DNA of 64,000 nucleotides from Methanothrix sp. (GTDB taxonomy: Archaea; Halobacteriota; Methanosarcinia; Methanotrichales; Methanotrichaceae): positions 1-64,000 of the forward strand of contig WOYM01000058.1 in the NCBI GenBank assembly GCA_011620785.1. The letters run 5' to 3'. Both the position numbers and the translations under genes were made by a program. This document shows positions 43,849-53,668 of the stretch, piece by piece; the first letter of the stretch is position 1; each line of letters opens with the position of its first letter. The notes under the pieces were generated by a model. It saw only the letters and a program-made list of their open reading frames with translations. It did not search any database and was not told where the DNA came from.

Positions 43849-46044
43849 TTATACGACCTTCAGGTAATCACTGGGTTTGGGCATCTCCGGCTTCAAGCCC
43901 TTTCTGGTCCTGATCTGCTTGACTGTCTCCAGGAGCAGGTTTGCGGGCAGGGGCTCGAATCCTGCGAACTCCGTCGACCAGAGGGCTCTCCCTTCGGTGG
44001 CCGATCTTATCGCCCCGGAGAAACCGAACATCTGAGCCACAGGCATCTTGGATTTAAGGATCACCATATCGCCCTGGCTGTCCATGTTTAGGATGACGCC
44101 TCTTCTCCCCTGGATCTCAGACATGGCTCCACCCATTTGATCCTGAGGCACCTGTATATAGACGTTCTGGAAGGGCTCGAGCAGCACTGGATCTGCCATT
44201 AGGATCCCTGCCTGCACTGCCTGCCTGACTGCGGGAATGACCTGAGCGGGGCCGCGGTGCACTGCATCCTCGTGCAGCTTCACATCCATTATCTTGGCCT
44301 TTATCCCCTGGACCGGTTCCCTGCAGATGGGGCCGTTCTTCAAGGCCTCCTCGAAGCCCTCCAATATGAGCTCCATGGTTTCTCTCAGGTACTGAATGCC
44401 TTTGGTCATATTAAGAAGGACATTGGTGCCGTAGTAGCCGGATATGCTCCGGGCCTCATCCTTGTCCATGCCATTTTCGATGAGCAGCTTTCTGCGCTCA
44501 ATCTCCTCCATCTTCATGCTGATCTTGCCCTCTTTCAGGGACTGGATCACTCCTTCTTCCAGAGGCTCAAACTCGATATAGAAGCGGTTATGATGGTTGG
44601 GCGACTTTCCTTCTACTGGCCCTGCATGGCCGGCTATGGACTCCCGGTATACCACAATGGGTGGAGAGGTCTTCAGCTCTACACCGCGATCGCGCTGGAG
44701 CCTGGTGACGGTTACATCCAAGTGCAGCTCACCCATGCCTGCCATGAGATGCTCTCCGGTCTCCTCATTGATGGTGACCTGCAGAGTTGGGTCCTCCTTG
44801 GCGATCTGCCTCAGAACCTCTACGACCTTGGGCAGGTCGCGGGTGTTCTTGGCCTCTACCGCCACGGTCATGACCGGCTCGGAGACGTGCTTGATCTGCT
44901 CGAAGGGGGTCATATTCTCCTCAGAGGAGATAGTGGATCCGACGATCGCATCCCGCAGGCCGGTGACTGCGGCTATGTTCCCTGCCGGGATCTCCTCTAC
45001 CTCTACCCTCTCCGCACCCATTACCACACCGGTCTGCTGAATGCGGTTGGTTCCGCCGATGCCCGATACATAAAGCTCCATGCCCCGCCTGAGTGTCCCG
45101 GAGAAGAGCCTTCCTGTGGCCACCTCGCCAGCATGGGGGTCGACCTTGACCTTGTTGATCATGAAAGCCACCGGCCCATTCGGATCGCATGAAGCCATGG
45201 CCTTCCCCACCGGGCTGTCCCAATCGCCGTGCCAGATGACCCCGACCCGCTCCTTTTGGGCCTCGATGGGACTGGGGAGGAACTTGACCACCATATCGTT
45301 GACCGCAATGTACAGGGGAACCTTCTCTGCCAGCTCCTTCATCTTTCCTTCATGGCAGTAATCTACCACCTGATCGAAGCCAATCCCCGTCTTCTTCATC
45401 TGGGGAACGCTTATTGCCCAATTATAGAGAGCTGATCCGAAGGCGATATTTCCCTTGGCGGCATCCAGCTTCCAGCCGGCCTTATATTTCTCCTCATCCA
45501 TTCCTAAAATGAGCTTGTTGACATTGTCAATGACTTTGCCCAGGCGGGCGGCCATGTCCTTCTTCTCCACCTTGAGCTCGTTGATCATCCGGTCCACTTT
45601 ATTGACGAAAAGGACCGGCCGAACGCCCTCCTTCAGAGCCTGCCTGAGCACGGTCTCCGTCTGGGGCATGGCGCCCTCTACCGCGTCCACGACCACCACA
45701 GCACCGTCCACTGCGCGCATGGCTCGGGTGACGTCGCCCCCGAAGTCTACGTGACCGGGAGTGTCAATCATATTGATCAGATACTCTTTGCCGTCCACCT
45801 CGTGGACCATGGAGACATTGGCGGCATCGATGGTGATTCCCCGGGCCTGCTCCAGGGGATCGAAATCCATGAATAGCTGCTTTCCTGCCAGATCCATGGA
45901 GATCATGCCTGCCCCGCCCAACAGGTTATCAGAAAGGGTTGTCTTGCCGTGATCGATATGTGCCACGATTCCGATGTTCCTGATAAACTTGGGTTTATCC
46001 ATCAGAGTCATTACACGTTCTGCTATCTTCTTCCTCTTGCCCAT
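43849..46044 (-). CDS. fusA: Elongation factor 2
   Basis: 731 residues. GTPase motifs [15 protein letters not shown], the RGITIDAAN switch and [12 protein letters not shown] are present. The diphthamide loop [10 protein letters not shown] keeps its His, the target of Dph enzymes. The C-terminus ([16 protein letters not shown]) is the archaeal form. It catalyses ribosome translocation. First gene of fusA-tuf-rpsJ on the minus strand, divergent from lysC. Confidence 0.98.
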   Translation of the reverse strand: MGKRKKIAERVMTLMDKPKFIRNIGIVAHIDHGKTTLSDNLLGGAGMISMDLAGKQLFMDFDPLEQARGITIDAANVSMVHEVDGKEYLINMIDTPGHVDFGGDVTRAMRAVDGAVVVVDAVEGAMPQTETVLRQALKEGVRPVLFVNKVDRMINELKVEKKDMAARLGKVIDNVNKLILGMDEEKYKAGWKLDAAKGNIAFGSALYNWAISVPQMKKTGIGFDQVVDYCHEGKMKELAEKVPLYIAVNDMVVKFLPSPIEAQKERVGVIWHGDWDSPVGKAMASCDPNGPVAFMINKVKVDPHAGEVATGRLFSGTLRRGMELYVSGIGGTNRIQQTGVVMGAERVEVEEIPAGNIAAVTGLRDAIVGSTISSEENMTPFEQIKHVSEPVMTVAVEAKNTRDLPKVVEVLRQIAKEDPTLQVTINEETGEHLMAGMGELHLDVTVTRLQRDRGVELKTSPPIVVYRESIAGHAGPVEGKSPNHHNRFYIEFEPLEEGVIQSLKEGKISMKMEEIERRKLLIENGMDKDEARSISGYYGTNVLLNMTKGIQYLRETMELILEGFEEALKNGPICREPVQGIKAKIMDVKLHEDAVHRGPAQVIPAVRQAVQAGILMADPVLLEPFQNVYIQVPQDQMGGAMSEIQGRRGVILNMDSQGDMVILKSKMPVAQMFGFSGAIRSATEGRALWSTEFAGFEPLPANLLLETVKQIRTRKGLKPEMPKPSDYLKVV

Positions 46045-46065
46045 AATACGCCTCGCGAAGTTTGA

Positions 46066-46080
46066 GATAAATCTTATAAT
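46066..46080 (-). promoter_or_regulatory. Possible TATA box of the fusA operon
   Basis: On the minus strand ATTATAAGATTTAT lies 22-36 bases before the fusA ATG, which would place the transcript start close to the ATG. A GAGGCG sequence is also present just before the ATG. The divergent gene lysC has a TATA-like CTTAAAT about 40 bases before its ATG. Confidence 0.35.
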
Positions 46081-46251
46081 CCTGACTAGGACTGAGACTC
46101 CTCGGGCTCAATGTATTTAAGCCTTCGGCCCCTTCTTCGGGCGATTTGTAAAGGAAAATATATGATCCTTCATTTTGGCAGACCTCCCTCTTGAACCTTC
46201 GCTGGATAAAGCTTAAATCGATGCGAAGATAGCTCTGGTTCGGTTTTTAAG

Positions 46252-47646
46252 ATGGCGCGCTTGGTAATGAAGTTTGGTGGTGTTTCCGTTGCTGACGGAA
46301 ACCGGCTGAGGCATGTGGGCGATCTTGTCGCGCATTTTCATCGCGACAATGAGATAGTCCTCGTCACCTCTGCCCTTCAAGGGGTAACGGATGAGCTTCT
46401 GGCCTGTGCCAGAAGGGCGGCCAGCGAAGGCAATGTCTCAGATGTGATGGACTTCATAGAGAGGATAACAGATAGACACAACCAAGCGATAGCAGATGCA
46501 ATCCAGGATCCTGCAATCGCCAAAGAGGTACAGGGTATAATATCCGAGAAGCTCTCATTGCTCGAGAAGGCCTACATCGGCATCTGCTATCTGGGAGAGC
46601 TAACTAGACGCTCGCTCGACTATATCTCCGGCTATGGCGAGCAGCTGGCTGCACCCATTCTATCCGGGGTGCTGCGGGATATGGGAATCGAATCCCAGCA
46701 TTATACCGGAAGAGAGGCGGGAATCATCACCGACAGCAATTACGGGGATGCCAGACCCCTGGAGAAGACCTATGGCCTCATCCCCCAGAAGCTACTGCCG
46801 TTGAAGGGCGTCCCAGTGGTCACCGGATTCATAGCCCAGGACGAGAAGGGGACGAACACCACTCTTGGTCGTGGTGGCTCCGACCTCTCCGCATCACTGA
46901 TCGGTGCGGCGATCAATGCGGATGAGATCTGGTTCTGGAAGGAGACCTCCGGCATCATGACCACTGATCCCAAGATAGTGCCAGAGGCCAAGACGATACC
47001 CACCATCTCCTACCGGGAGGCGATGGAGCTCTCCTACTTCGGGGCTAAGGTCCTCCATCCCAGAGCCATTGAGCCAGCCATCAAAAAGGGTATCCCTGTG
47101 AGGGTTAAGTGCACCTTCGATCCCGAGGACCCAGGAACTCAGATCGTGAGGGACGATGTTCTCAAAGAGGATGTGATCAAGGCGGTCACACTGCATCAGA
47201 AAGTCGAGCTTCTGAACATCTCCGGCGCGGGGATGATAGGGACACTGGGCGTTGCTGCTCGCGCCTTCACCGCTCTGGCCGAAGCGGGGATCAATATCGT
47301 GATGATCAGCCAGGGCTCCTCTGAGGCCAACATATCCATGGTCATAGAGGAGGGACAGGCAGATCGAGCGGATGAGGCTCTGCGATCCGAGTTCCCCAGA
47401 GATGTGGTCAAGGAGATCTCCCATGACCATGATGTCTGCACAGTAGCGGTGACAGGCTCGGGAATGGCCGGGACTCCTGGGGTAGCCGCCCGGGTGTTCA
47501 AGGCCATGGGTCAGGCCAGGATCAATGTGGTCATGATCAGCCAGGCATCTGGCCAGCATAACATCTCCTTTGTGGTGGCATCGGCGGATGGGGAAAGAGC
47601 AGTTCGGGAGCTTCATCGCGAGTTCGGTCTGGGTGGTGAAGCATGA
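46252..47646 (+). CDS. lysC: Aspartate kinase
   Basis: 464 residues. N-terminal kinase domain with VMKFGGVSVADG and the substrate loop TTLGRGGSDLSASL; two C-terminal ACT domains (SGAGMIGTLGVAARAF and TGSGMAGTPGVAARVF) likely bind lysine or threonine for feedback control. First step to threonine, methionine and lysine. The stop overlaps the purM start by four bases (ATGA), an unusual pairing of amino acid and purine genes. Start at ATG 46252. Confidence 0.96.
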   Translation: MARLVMKFGGVSVADGNRLRHVGDLVAHFHRDNEIVLVTSALQGVTDELLACARRAASEGNVSDVMDFIERITDRHNQAIADAIQDPAIAKEVQGIISEKLSLLEKAYIGICYLGELTRRSLDYISGYGEQLAAPILSGVLRDMGIESQHYTGREAGIITDSNYGDARPLEKTYGLIPQKLLPLKGVPVVTGFIAQDEKGTNTTLGRGGSDLSASLIGAAINADEIWFWKETSGIMTTDPKIVPEAKTIPTISYREAMELSYFGAKVLHPRAIEPAIKKGIPVRVKCTFDPEDPGTQIVRDDVLKEDVIKAVTLHQKVELLNISGAGMIGTLGVAARAFTALAEAGINIVMISQGSSEANISMVIEEGQADRADEALRSEFPRDVVKEISHDHDVCTVAVTGSGMAGTPGVAARVFKAMGQARINVVMISQASGQHNISFVVASADGERAVRELHREFGLGGEA

Positions 47647-48638
47647 AGAAGCTCACCTATGCCCAGGCAGGAGTGGACATCAGCCTGGAGAATAGGTCCA
47701 TCGAGGCCATGAAGTCCGTTCTCACCACCAGGCGCAAAGGGTTCGGGGCGCCATTGACCGATATAGGCCATTATGCAGGCCTCCTGGATATGGGAAGCTT
47801 TGCCCTGGCCATGACCACAGACGGGGTGGGTTCAAAGGTTCTGATCGCCAATGCCATCTCCAAGTGGGATACCGTGGGAATTGACTGCATAGCCATGAAT
47901 GTGAACGACCTGTATGCCATCGGTGCCGAGCCCATAGCCTTTGTCGACTACCTGGCGGTGGAGAAGGTCGATCCCGAACGCGCCGAGCAGATAGCCATAG
48001 GTCTCGCCCGGGGTGCAGAGCTCTCCAATATGACCATCGTGGGAGGAGAGACCGCCTCCCTGCCTGAGATCATCCGGGGATTCGACCTGGCCGGAACCGC
48101 TATCGGCGTCGTGGACAAGGATAAGGTGGTGACCGGAGAGAAGATCAAGAAGGGGGATGTGCTGGTTGGGGTCCCCAGCAGCGGCCTGCACAGCAACGGC
48201 TACACTCTGGCCAGGGCCATTGTGGCCCAATCCGGATACACTTACTTCGATCGCCTGCCCGGAGGGGAAAAAAGCATAGGAGAGGAGCTTTTAGTTCCCA
48301 CCAGAATCTATCATGAGATCGTAGAGCTGGTGGGAAGGTGCGATGTCCACGGCCTCGCGCACATCACCGGCTCGGGACTGCTAAAGCTGCGCCGGATCAG
48401 CAATCTCGGATTCGAGATCACCGATCCGCTGGAACCCCAGCCCATCTTCCATTTCCTGCAAGAGCAGGGCAGGGTGGAGGATCTGGAGATGTACCAGACG
48501 TTCAACATGGGAATGGGCTTTTTGGTGGTGCTGGCGGAGGAAGAGGCCCAGGAAGCCTGCAGGATCATGGGATCTGGCTCTCGAGTCATAGGGTCGGTGG
48601 TAGGAGAGGGATTAAGAGCAGGCCATCTGGCCTTCTAG
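47643..48638 (+). CDS. purM: Phosphoribosylformylglycinamidine cyclo-ligase (AIR synthetase)
   Basis: 331 residues. YAQAGVDI, GTDGVGSK-like MTTDGVGSKV, IDCIAMNVNDL, VGGETASLP and GVPSSGLHSNGYTLAR are PurM signatures. It closes the imidazole ring in purine synthesis with ATP. Translationally coupled to lysC. Converges on the cooC-type gene. Confidence 0.97.
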   Translation: MKKLTYAQAGVDISLENRSIEAMKSVLTTRRKGFGAPLTDIGHYAGLLDMGSFALAMTTDGVGSKVLIANAISKWDTVGIDCIAMNVNDLYAIGAEPIAFVDYLAVEKVDPERAEQIAIGLARGAELSNMTIVGGETASLPEIIRGFDLAGTAIGVVDKDKVVTGEKIKKGDVLVGVPSSGLHSNGYTLARAIVAQSGYTYFDRLPGGEKSIGEELLVPTRIYHEIVELVGRCDVHGLAHITGSGLLKLRRISNLGFEITDPLEPQPIFHFLQEQGRVEDLEMYQTFNMGMGFLVVLAEEEAQEACRIMGSGSRVIGSVVGEGLRAGHLAF

Positions 48639-48665
48639 GCCTGCCTGTTTCATCTATTTCTCGAT

Positions 48666-49442
48666 CTATTCATTCTTCTCTATTTTATTCTCGCCGAACA
48701 TCTCTTCAAGCTTCTCTTTTATCCTCTTGATGGACTGGATCGAAGGGCAGTCGGCATCTATAGGAGGGGTGCCTGCCAGGTCCGCCTCCACCAGGCAGCG
48801 GTCGAAAGGTATGGTTCCCAGGACTGGAATTCCCATTGCCGAGAGCTTGTCCGCCACAGGACCTGGGTTGTCCGCCTTGTTTATGACAGCAAAGTACCTG
48901 GAGATGCCGATCTCTTTGCCCAGCTGCATTATCCTCTCCACGGTCTCAATGGACCTCATCCCCGGCTCCACCACTGCGATCATGGCGTCGACGCCTCTGG
49001 CAGTAGCCCGGCCCAGATGCTCTATGCCCGCTTCCATATCCAGGATCACCAGATCCTTCTCCCGGGTTATTACATGGCGAAGGAGGGCTTTGACGAAGGC
49101 ATTGGCGGGACACATGCAGCCTGATCCGCCGGAGTCGATGGTGCCCATGACCACCAGCTTGACGTTGTCCGGCCCGGTGCAGCCGCACATGCCTACAACA
49201 TCGTCGACCTTGGGGTTCATCTTGAACATGCCCATGGGCATGCCCGCTCGCTCCTCAACCAGGTCCTTGTGTTCAGTGACCGGCTTGGGAAGCTCTTTTA
49301 TCCCCAGGGCTGAGCCCAGGTTCATGCTCGGGTCGGCGTCGATCGCCAGGACGTTATAGCCGTCGCGCGCAAATAAACGGGCCAGGGTTCCGGCGAGGGT
49401 GGTTTTGCCCACGCCTCCTTTTCCTGAGATGGCAATTTTCAT
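48666..49442 (-). CDS. cooC: CooC-type nickel-insertion ATPase for CO dehydrogenase
   Basis: Start at 49442 (MKIAISGKGGVGKTT), 258 residues; the longer frame adds an unrelated segment. Deviant Walker A GKGGVGKTT, DADPSMNLG, and the CxC metal motif in GSGCMCPANA, typical of CooC/AcsF proteins that mature the nickel-iron-sulfur cluster of CODH/ACS. An earlier CGCTGP Cys pair is also conserved in this group. The CODH genes are not in the window. Fits with nikR elsewhere here. Confidence 0.9.
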   Translation of the reverse strand: MKIAISGKGGVGKTTLAGTLARLFARDGYNVLAIDADPSMNLGSALGIKELPKPVTEHKDLVEERAGMPMGMFKMNPKVDDVVGMCGCTGPDNVKLVVMGTIDSGGSGCMCPANAFVKALLRHVITREKDLVILDMEAGIEHLGRATARGVDAMIAVVEPGMRSIETVERIMQLGKEIGISRYFAVINKADNPGPVADKLSAMGIPVLGTIPFDRCLVEADLAGTPPIDADCPSIQSIKRIKEKLEEMFGENKIEKNE

Positions 49443-49609
49443 TTCATTTAACCTCTGTAATTGTAGTAAGTCAGCGGTCAAGCCATAGAAATTTAACGGC
49501 TCGGACAAGAGAGATGCAGGTTTATATCGATTATGCATGATATGTATGAGGTGCGGATAATCCGGATTTAATGCAACTGATGGATTACGGATCCGCAGGA
49601 TAGACAGGG

Positions 49610-49756
49610 ATGATCGAGCGCATCAGAAAACGGGACGGAAGCGTGGTCGAGTTCCAGACCGAGAAGATTGCTCTGGCCATATCCAAAGCCTTTCGAGCCG
49701 TGGGCAGGGAAGAGGAAGATCAGAGAAGCCAAACGATATCTGGGGGTGGCAGGTGA
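49610..49756 (+). pseudogene. Frameshifted N-terminal ATP-cone of NrdJ
   Basis: From ATG 49610 the frame reads RIRKRDGSVVEFQTEKIALA and ISKAFRAVGREEED, the beginning of an ATP-cone, and then stops at 49754-49756. Right after the AVG motif the sequence jumps to the KIREAKRYLGV segment that normally follows the cone, but in the next frame. Some 50-60 residues of the cone appear lost together with the frame. Confidence 0.7.
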
Positions 49757-51470
49757 CCTGAAGCTCTCAATCAATGCTGCGGAGGTGTTGAAGAAGAGGT
49801 ATCTCTTAAGGGACGAGCGCGGCCTGGTGGTGGAGACGCCGGGAGAGATGTTCGGACGGGTGGCCGATCATATCTCCAAGGCCGAGTCCAAATATGGCGG
49901 CGATGTTGAAAGCTATCGATCTCTTTTCCTGCAGATGATGAGGAACCTGGAGTTTCTGCCCAACTCCCCCACCCTGATGAACTCCGGGCTGGAACTGGGG
50001 CAGCTATCGGCATGCTTCGTCCTTCCAGTGACGGATTCGCTCTCAGGGATATTCGATGCCCTGAAGAGCATGGCCCTCATCCACCAGAGTGGTGGAGGCA
50101 CGGGATTCTCCTTCTCCCGGCTGCGGCCCAGGGACGATGTAGTCCGGGCCACTGGGGGAGTGGCCAGCGGACCGGTCTCCTTCATGCGCATCTTCGATAC
50201 CGCGACCGATGTGATCAAGCAAGGCGGACGCCGGCGGGGGGCGAACATGGGAATATTGAGGGTCGACCATCCCGATATCATGGAGTTCATCGAGGCCAAG
50301 GAGCAGTCGGGATTCCTGGAGAACTTCAACCTCTCTGTGGCGGCGACAGACGAATTTATGGAAAAATCGCGGGGTGAGGGCGAGATCGACCTGATCAATC
50401 CGCGCACGGGCCTGGCGGCGGGCCGGCTGAAGGCAGCGGAGCTTTTGGGCCTTATCGCCACCTCTGCCTGGAGGGGTGGCGACCCGGGGATCATCTTCAT
50501 CGATCGCATCAATGCCGCCCACCCACTCCCAGGGGAGATCGAGGCCACAAACCCCTGCGGGGAGCAGCCTCTTCTCCCTTACGAGTCCTGCAACCTGGGC
50601 TCAATCAACCTCTCCCGGCTGGTGAGAAAAGGAGAGCTGGACTGGGATCGTTTGGCTGAGCTGGTCAGCCTGGGGGTGAGGTTTCTGGACAACGTAATCG
50701 AGATGAACCGCTTCCCTCTGAAAGAGATTGAGGAGGCGACCCTATCCACCCGCAAAATCGGCCTGGGGGTGATGGGATTTGCCGATATGCTCATCCAGAT
50801 GAACATCTCCTATGCCTCGCCCCAGGCTGTGGCCCTGGCGGAGAAGCTGATGGGATTCATCAGCGAGCACGCCCGCGCCCAGTCGGCGCGCCTGGGTGAG
50901 GAGAGGGGATCGTTCCCCCTGTTTGATAGCTCACGCCTGCGGGGGTGGAGCGCAATGAGAAACGCCACGGTGACCACCATCGCCCCCACCGGTACCATCA
51001 GCATCATCGCCGGGACGAGCAGCGGCATTGAGCCGCTCTTTGCATTGGCATTCGTGCGCCGGGTGCTGGAGGGGGCGCGGCTGCTGGAGGTCTCGCCGCT
51101 CTTTGAGAAGATGGCGATGGAAAGGGGGATTTATACCCCGGATCTCAAGGCTGAGCTGGCCCGGAGGGGCAGTGTGCAGGAGATCGCTGGCCTGCCCCAG
51201 GATCTAAAGGAGCTGTTCCGCACTGCTCTTGACATCTCCCCTCAGCAGCATGTGCGCATTCAGGCCGCCTTCCAAAAATATACCGACAATGCAGTATCCA
51301 AGACGGTGAACCTGCCCGCAGAGGCGACGACAAGCGACGTGCTCCAGGTTTACAGACTGGCCTACGAAATGGGATGCAAGGGGGTGACAGTCTTCAGATA
51401 TGGCAGCCGAAGCCAGGTGCTCTATCTAGGAAATGGGGAGACAGTTCCTGGGTGCAAGTACTGCGGATAG
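49668..51470 (+). CDS. nrdJ: Adenosylcobalamin-dependent ribonucleotide reductase (class II) catalytic part
   Basis: The catalytic frame runs from 49668 (a TTG; true start uncertain) to 51470, about 600 residues. Marks: DLKLSINAAEVL and RYLLRDE at the start, LSACFVLPV with a redox Cys, GGGTGFSFSRL, NPCGEQPLLPYESCNLGS with the radical-site Cys, and TIAPTGTISIIAGTSSGIEP. The C-terminus ends in CKYCG, probably the reducible Cys pair. Class II enzymes use B12, common in methanogens. The allosteric ATP-cone is broken upstream, so overall activity control may be lost. Whether the catalytic part is translated depends on a start inside the old cone. Confidence 0.85.
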   Translation: MLWPYPKPFEPWAGKRKIREAKRYLGVAGDLKLSINAAEVLKKRYLLRDERGLVVETPGEMFGRVADHISKAESKYGGDVESYRSLFLQMMRNLEFLPNSPTLMNSGLELGQLSACFVLPVTDSLSGIFDALKSMALIHQSGGGTGFSFSRLRPRDDVVRATGGVASGPVSFMRIFDTATDVIKQGGRRRGANMGILRVDHPDIMEFIEAKEQSGFLENFNLSVAATDEFMEKSRGEGEIDLINPRTGLAAGRLKAAELLGLIATSAWRGGDPGIIFIDRINAAHPLPGEIEATNPCGEQPLLPYESCNLGSINLSRLVRKGELDWDRLAELVSLGVRFLDNVIEMNRFPLKEIEEATLSTRKIGLGVMGFADMLIQMNISYASPQAVALAEKLMGFISEHARAQSARLGEERGSFPLFDSSRLRGWSAMRNATVTTIAPTGTISIIAGTSSGIEPLFALAFVRRVLEGARLLEVSPLFEKMAMERGIYTPDLKAELARRGSVQEIAGLPQDLKELFRTALDISPQQHVRIQAAFQKYTDNAVSKTVNLPAEATTSDVLQVYRLAYEMGCKGVTVFRYGSRSQVLYLGNGETVPGCKYCG

Positions 51471-51482
51471 TTCCAGAGGATA

Positions 51483-52259
51483 TCATCTCTCCATCGCTTT
51501 TCTTCTCAATTCCGCGGGCATCTTCTCTATGGTATAGCGCAGAGACGTTCTGGGCATGACGGCCTTGTTTTTCATCACATAGTCGAAGACCTCGGCCTGA
51601 TGAGTTCTGCTCGCCTCTTTTAAAAGCCAGCCATATCCCTTCTGCACCATGTCGTCCTTATCCAGAAGGAGGATGTCAGCGATCATGAATACCTCCGGCA
51701 GAAAGTCGCCCCTGCGAGCGGGGAGGATGAGGGTCACAGCCGAGGCCCGCCGCACCCATCGGTTGTCTGACCGGGCCCAGCCAAAGAGATTCTCCATGTA
51801 CTGGGGATACAATTCAATGAAGTTTCCCAGGGTATGGTTGCATAGGGTGTCGCACTTCGCCCAGTTGTTCACATATCGCTCAAGCCAGCCCTTGAAGATT
51901 GTGAAGTCGGAGGGCTCATATTGGCTGCGCAAGGTGTAGGCCCACTCAAAAGCGATGAACGCCTCCTCCCCATAATCTGAGCGGAGAAGCTCTTCGCAGA
52001 GGGTGAAGATCTCCCCTTTGTCCCTCCCTTTTATCTCCCGGTAATATTTGGTCGCGATCTTCCTGACCAGGCTGGATTTGACACCGTAAAACTTGACCTC
52101 CTCCTTGAAAAAACGCGATGCTCCGTCTCTGGTCTTCTCGTCGATTCCCTCAATCAGCTCTTGGCGTAACCTGGTCAGGACATGCTCATCCATATCCTCA
52201 ACTGCAGAATCGCTTAGATCAAAAGATCTTCGCTGAAAGGAGGGCTCAGCTATCTTCAT
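51483..52259 (-). CDS. DNA alkylation repair protein, AlkD-like
   Basis: 258 residues, all alpha-helical HEAT-like repeats. The family marks are WAKCDTLCNHTLGNF (with the Trp-Asp active area), RWVRRASAVTLILPARR and KGYGWLLKEASR. AlkD excises bulky or cationic alkyl bases without base flipping; many homologs are uncharacterised. Met23 is a possible alternative start. It converges on nrdJ. Confidence 0.9.
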   Translation of the reverse strand: MKIAEPSFQRRSFDLSDSAVEDMDEHVLTRLRQELIEGIDEKTRDGASRFFKEEVKFYGVKSSLVRKIATKYYREIKGRDKGEIFTLCEELLRSDYGEEAFIAFEWAYTLRSQYEPSDFTIFKGWLERYVNNWAKCDTLCNHTLGNFIELYPQYMENLFGWARSDNRWVRRASAVTLILPARRGDFLPEVFMIADILLLDKDDMVQKGYGWLLKEASRTHQAEVFDYVMKNKAVMPRTSLRYTIEKMPAELRRKAMER

Positions 52260-52426
52260 TCACGCCATGCTTTACATTACTGCAATTGTCCGGATGGAAA
52301 GGGCTAAATATAATAGACATCTGTGATGTTTTTGTTAAGTAAATCAAATCAAGAGATGCGCGAGAGATTCGGGGCCCACCTCCTCCCTGAATCTCTCAGG
52401 CGGCCCTTTCAGTGAGAGCTTTTTCG

Positions 52427-52657
52427 CTATTCCTCTCCTGCTGCCTCATCCATCTCGAAATCCATAGATTCTGCCAGTTCATTGATCAAAGGCCCGAGCT
52501 TGTCCTTCATCTCCGGCTTCAATTCGATCAGCTTGAAGAATATCATCATCTTGCTGGCCAGGCTGATATCCTCAAGCTCTGCACCAATCCCTTCCAGGCA
52601 ATCATTGATTGAAATGAGGGTATCAGAGATCTCCTGCAGAACCTCAATTTGAGTCAT
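52427..52657 (-). CDS. Hypothetical small acidic helical protein
   Basis: 76 residues, acidic, mostly helical with heptad pattern (EVLQEISDTLISINDCLE, then SKMMIFFKLIELKPEMKDKL). No metal or catalytic motif. It resembles in general layout small scaffold or DUF1641-type proteins, but I cannot assign it. The flanking regions 52260-52426 and 52658-52748 look empty. Confidence 0.5.
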   Translation of the reverse strand: MTQIEVLQEISDTLISINDCLEGIGAELEDISLASKMMIFFKLIELKPEMKDKLGPLINELAESMDFEMDEAAGEE

Positions 52658-52748
52658 TCATTCAACACCTACTTCCCGTCCTGCATGGAGTAGTTGAAAT
52701 AACTGACCCTCGATAGCAGCACAATTGCAGAATTGAACCAGCCTTCCT

Positions 52749-53420
52749 TTATATAATCCCCAAATAAACCGGCAGAGCGATCAGTATCACAGGCAGGCCG
52801 ACCAGAGCCCAGACCCGCCGGTCGCTGTCGAAGATCTTCTTTCCATCCAGGGGTCCGAAGGGCAGCATATTGAAGGCCGCCAGGATCAGGTTGATGAAGA
52901 GGGCAAATGTAATCGCCTGCGCCCAGACTTCGCCATCTGCCAGGCCGCTCATCCCCAGAATGAAGAAGAAAGCCGCCAGCACGATGTTGGTCATCGGCCC
53001 GGCCAGAGATATTAAGAGCATCTCTCTTTTCAGCTGGCTGGCCAGCTCCTCCTGACGAAACGGATCGGGGACGGTAGAGCCATATATGCTGTCTTGAATA
53101 TATGTCTGGACAGGGGGTCGGGACCGGCTGATCATCACCGCTCCCGGAGCGGCGATGAGAAGGCCGGCGAAGGCTGAAGCCACCGCCAGACCGAGGCCCC
53201 AGAGATTGGCCCGGTATTCGGCCAGATATCCAAAATGCTGGGCAGTGAACTTATGAGCCAGTTCATGGAGGAGAAATCCGCTGGCAACACCCAGAGTGGA
53301 GACGATGATCATATTCATATCAAGCACCGCCCCTCCAAAAAGCACCGAGAAGGCTATTACCAGGGCGATCAATGATATGACCAGGTCCCTCAATTCAGTA
53401 ACGCTTATGCCCAACATCAT
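52749..53420 (-). CDS. Site-2 protease family (M50) membrane metalloprotease
   Basis: 223 residues, about six helices. Zinc motif HELAH (about residue 52) in a helix and the second-site FNMLPFGPLDGKKIF (about residue 190) with the Asp ligand. It belongs to the compact archaeal S2P-like group without PDZ domain. It would cleave membrane proteins within the lipid bilayer; substrate unknown. Start at 53420 with ATG; Met2 is an alternative. Confidence 0.93.
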   Translation of the reverse strand: MMLGISVTELRDLVISLIALVIAFSVLFGGAVLDMNMIIVSTLGVASGFLLHELAHKFTAQHFGYLAEYRANLWGLGLAVASAFAGLLIAAPGAVMISRSRPPVQTYIQDSIYGSTVPDPFRQEELASQLKREMLLISLAGPMTNIVLAAFFFILGMSGLADGEVWAQAITFALFINLILAAFNMLPFGPLDGKKIFDSDRRVWALVGLPVILIALPVYLGII

Positions 53421-53471
53421 TCTATTGACCTGGTACCCTTGCCGCTTTTGCTTTGCATCTCTGTTGGCCGT

Positions 53472-53591
53472 CTAATGAAGATCTTGATCGATCTCTCCCC
53501 TGGCATATCTATTCAGGATGGCGCTGATCCCTTCATAGCCAGGGCTTCCTTTCTTCATCTTATCGACGACTTGAACTATCTGCTCGTACAC
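53472..53591 (-). CDS. 39-residue SHOCT-like ORF
   Basis: GTG 53591 to TAG 53472. The C-terminal half (ISAILNRYARGEIDQD) matches the SHOCT short-C-terminal-domain pattern. The first half (VYEQIVQVVDKMKKG) is amphipathic. A stop lies two codons before the GTG, so it could be an independent tiny gene or the tail of a lost one. It lies between the S2P gene and the glycosyltransferase. Confidence 0.35.
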   Translation of the reverse strand: MYEQIVQVVDKMKKGSPGYEGISAILNRYARGEIDQDLH

Positions 53592-53668
53592 GGGCTATTG
53601 GTGTAACAGGTTGATATTTATCTCTTATCAAGAAAACGATTTATACCTAGAGCTTGATCTCCCGCCTC

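Noticed and set aside
48446..48730. Other-frame ORFs over purM and cooC
   Set aside because: They are antisense or out-of-frame shadows of well-supported genes with GC-biased third positions, as with most additional frames in the window.
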